A stretch of DNA of 64,000 nucleotides from Niabella beijingensis (GTDB lineage Bacteria; Bacteroidota; Bacteroidia; Chitinophagales; Chitinophagaceae): contig NZ_JAIQDI010000002.1 of assembly GCF_020034665.1 (NCBI RefSeq), forward strand, positions 2,604,001 through 2,668,000, written 5' to 3'. Under the pieces are notes generated by a model. That model searched no databases, was not told the DNA's origin, and saw nothing but the letters and a program-made list of their open reading frames with translations. The position numbers and the translations under genes are program-made. The first letter of the stretch is position 1. Every line of letters begins with the position of its first letter. Below are positions 62,266-64,000 of the stretch, in pieces.

Positions 62266-63294
62266 ATGAACAACAAAAGAATATTACTGACCGGCATAAC
62301 CGGTTTCCTGGGTGCACATACGGCTATCCGGCTTTTGAATAAAGGCTATGCCGTCGTCGGCACATTGCGCAACAGCGAACGAATAAATTCCATCCGGGAG
62401 GTCATCGGGAGACATACAGCAAACAGCAGCCGGTTATCCTTCGCTGAAGCAGATCTGAACGACGGAGCCATCTGGCCCCGGCTCACTAAAAACATAGATT
62501 ACGTGCAGCACATCGCTTCTCCTTTTCCACGAACATTGCCCAAGCATGAAAGCGACCTGCTCCTTCCTGCAAAAGAAGGAACCCTGCATATACTGAAAGC
62601 AGCAGCAGCCAATAACGTTAAAAGGGTGGTGATGGTGTCTTCTTTAGCGGCAGTTATATATGGAAAATCCAAAAGCGATCTGGACAAGGTCTTCAACGAA
62701 AAAGACTGGACAGACGAGACCTGTAAAAAAGATACAACACCTTATATCAGAAGCAAAGCGATTACCGAAAAAGCCGCATGGGACTTCATTCGGCAAAACA
62801 ACTCCGGCCTGGAATTAACGACCATTCTGCCCGGAGCGATCCTGGGGAGCGTTCTGGAGAGCGATTTTGGAACATCCGCTAATATTGTTATTAAAATTTT
62901 AGACGGCAGTTCTCCGGCGCTACCAAAAATAGGCTTTGACATTGTGGACGTCCGCTCCGTCGCCGACCTGTTAATTAAGGCAATGGAAATGCCACAGGCG
63001 GCCGGCAAAAGATATATTGCGTCTTCCGGCTATCTGACTTTTAAGGAGATCGCCTTTATACTCAAACGCGAATATCCCGGCAGAAAAATAGCCACCGCTG
63101 AGCTTCCCAATTTTGCCACCCGGCTGTTTTCGATTGTTGAAACATCCCTCAAACCGATCCTGATGGACCTGGGTGTAAAAAGAAAGACCGATATTAGCAA
63201 GGCAGAAAAGGAACTGGGATGGTACCCTTTGTCGCCACAGGAAGCTGTAACAACTTGTGCAAAAAGCGTTTTCGATAACGGAATAGTAAAGTAA
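62266..63294 (+). CDS. NAD-dependent epimerase/dehydratase (SDR, dihydroflavonol-4-reductase-like)
   Basis: 342 residues. The nucleotide-binding glycine motif is TGITGFLGAHTA (extended SDR), and the catalytic Y-x-x-x-K is in PYIRSKAITEKAAW, preceded by VVMVSSLAAV (catalytic Ser region). Substrate-binding region and LTTILPGAILG resemble dihydroflavonol reductase/anthocyanidin-type enzymes that reduce ketones or aldehydes with NADPH. The stop at 63294 is immediately followed by the ATG of a Crp-family regulator, so the two form an operon. Confidence 0.92.
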   Translation: MNNKRILLTGITGFLGAHTAIRLLNKGYAVVGTLRNSERINSIREVIGRHTANSSRLSFAEADLNDGAIWPRLTKNIDYVQHIASPFPRTLPKHESDLLLPAKEGTLHILKAAAANNVKRVVMVSSLAAVIYGKSKSDLDKVFNEKDWTDETCKKDTTPYIRSKAITEKAAWDFIRQNNSGLELTTILPGAILGSVLESDFGTSANIVIKILDGSSPALPKIGFDIVDVRSVADLLIKAMEMPQAAGKRYIASSGYLTFKEIAFILKREYPGRKIATAELPNFATRLFSIVETSLKPILMDLGVKRKTDISKAEKELGWYPLSPQEAVTTCAKSVFDNGIVK

Positions 63295-63873
63295 ATGGAA
63301 AAATTGAGATCAGTATTGAGTTTTGGCGGTATTCTTTCCAAAGATGCTATTGAACAGGTTGCCGCTCATTTCAAAAGAAGACTGTTAAAAACAAATGATC
63401 ATTTTCAGGAGGTCCACAAAACCGCCCGGGAAATCGCTTTTGTAGAAAACGGTATTCTGAGGGTGTATGCAGCCGATTGCAACGGAAACGAGGTCACCAA
63501 ATATTTCATAAGGGAAAATCAGTTTTTCGTTGACCTGGAAAGTTATTATACGGCAACACCTGCAACAGACGCCTGCCAGGCAGCCGTCCATTCAGAACTT
63601 TACACCGTGCACAAATCGGTTATCGAAAAATTAAGCGACGAGACACCAAATCTGTATATTTTCATTAAGACCCTGACTGAAGCGAGCCTGATGAACAAGA
63701 TCAAAGACAATGACTTTTTGAATTTCGGAGACAGCAAAACAAAATATCTGGAGTTTGTAAAACGCTATCCTAATCTGGCACAACAGGTACCCCAACAGTA
63801 CATTGCGTCTTATCTGAAAATTACGCCGCAATCGTTAAGCAGGATCCGGAAAGAGCTGGCTCATAAACAGTAA
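63295..63873 (+). CDS. Crp/Fnr-family transcriptional regulator
   Basis: 192 residues. The N-terminal cyclic-nucleotide-binding-like barrel (about 15-115) has RRLLKTNDHFQEVHKTAREIAFVENGILRVY and NEVTKYFIRENQFFVDLESY. The typical cAMP-binding residues are absent. The C-terminal HTH is QQVPQQYIASYLKITPQSLSRIRKEL. The gene starts directly after the SDR stop (TAAATG), so it may autoregulate that pair. Effector unknown. Confidence 0.9.
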   Translation: MEKLRSVLSFGGILSKDAIEQVAAHFKRRLLKTNDHFQEVHKTAREIAFVENGILRVYAADCNGNEVTKYFIRENQFFVDLESYYTATPATDACQAAVHSELYTVHKSVIEKLSDETPNLYIFIKTLTEASLMNKIKDNDFLNFGDSKTKYLEFVKRYPNLAQQVPQQYIASYLKITPQSLSRIRKELAHKQ

Positions 63874-63904
63874 CTAAAAATAACGGCAAAACAGCCGCCC
63901 CTGA

Positions 63905-64000
63905 TCATAAGCCGGGCAAACGGTCAGAATCAAATAAGTTCTTAGCTATTACTAACACCGCACAAATGCCGGGTACAGGTATACCGTCATTAGGTTGGCG
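63905..64000 (-). CDS. Possible C-terminal end of a minus-strand gene at the right edge
   Basis: One minus-strand frame is open from the edge to a TGA at 63905-63907 (31 codons, with PVPGICAVLVIAKNLFDSDRL). It would be convergent with the Crp gene. The fragment looks protein-like but is too short to name. Confidence 0.25.
   Translation of the reverse strand, partial: RQPNDGIPVPGICAVLVIAKNLFDSDRLPGL

Noticed and set aside
1..64000. tRNA, rRNA and CRISPR structures
   Set aside because: I looked for tRNA T-loop motifs, conserved rRNA segments and regularly spaced repeats and saw none; a tool search could still find one.

Overview
The window is chromosomal DNA of a Bacteroidota bacterium, most probably of the family Chitinophagaceae (a Niabella- or Chitinophaga-like soil or rhizosphere organism; the genus is only a guess). 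The evidence is the gene families (TonB receptors with carboxypeptidase-like N-termini, a hybrid two-component regulator, GLPGLI, DUF1080, DUF4142, DUF4374 and PepSY proteins, a fused CzcA-CzcC pump), the promoters (TAnnTTTG -7 boxes) and the weak ribosome binding sites. Gene density is high on both strands. I saw no rRNA, tRNA, CRISPR array, prophage or intact insertion sequence.

Left part (1-12 kb). A cut-off sensor-kinase-like gene is divergent from a GLPGLI gene and a LytTR response regulator. Next comes a four-gene operon that looks like a xenosiderophore uptake system (TonB receptor, surface lipoprotein, PepSY membrane protein, small membrane protein), preceded by a 21-bp-spaced direct repeat of LytTR-site geometry. 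A zinc-ribbon membrane protein, a methyltransferase and an alkaline phosphatase follow. A probable zinc-starvation operon (small protein, His/Cys-rich mini-lipoprotein, CobW GTPase) has two Zur-like palindromes lying over its promoter.

Middle (12-36 kb). A 1929-residue alpha-2-macroglobulin carries an inserted TonB-plug-like module and is divergent from an HMA-AraC regulator. Then come an esterase, a VOC protein, the deleted remnant of a MidA-type methyltransferase, a CinA-like amidase with an iron-permease-like protein, a DUF4142 lipoprotein and a heavy-metal RND efflux operon. A DUF1080/Gfo-Idh-MocA sugar pair, a Nudix hydrolase and a YihY membrane protein follow. A structured intergenic element occurs twice, at 23.8 and 34.3 kb, in opposite orientations.

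Heparin or heparan sulfate cluster (34.5-41.6 kb). Two polysaccharide lyases, one very like Bacteroides HepC (PL12), lie downstream of a hybrid two-component regulator. No SusC/SusD pair is present.

Right part (41.7-64 kb). There is a coiled-coil protein and a GNAT enzyme, then a second metal or siderophore operon (Cys/His-rich secreted protein, TonB receptor, PepSY protein). Next are an orphan gene with a truncated bacteriocin-immunity-like gene, DoxX, a double-DTG aspartic protease and a VOC protein. A ParD/ParE toxin-antitoxin pair sits between two paralogous AraC regulators. The rest holds an aldo/keto reductase, a SnoaL-like protein, a 32-residue membrane peptide, an amidohydrolase, an orphan 529-residue protein, a basic zinc-ribbon protein, a cytochrome c, an LpxL-like acyltransferase, and an SDR reductase joined to a Crp-family regulator.
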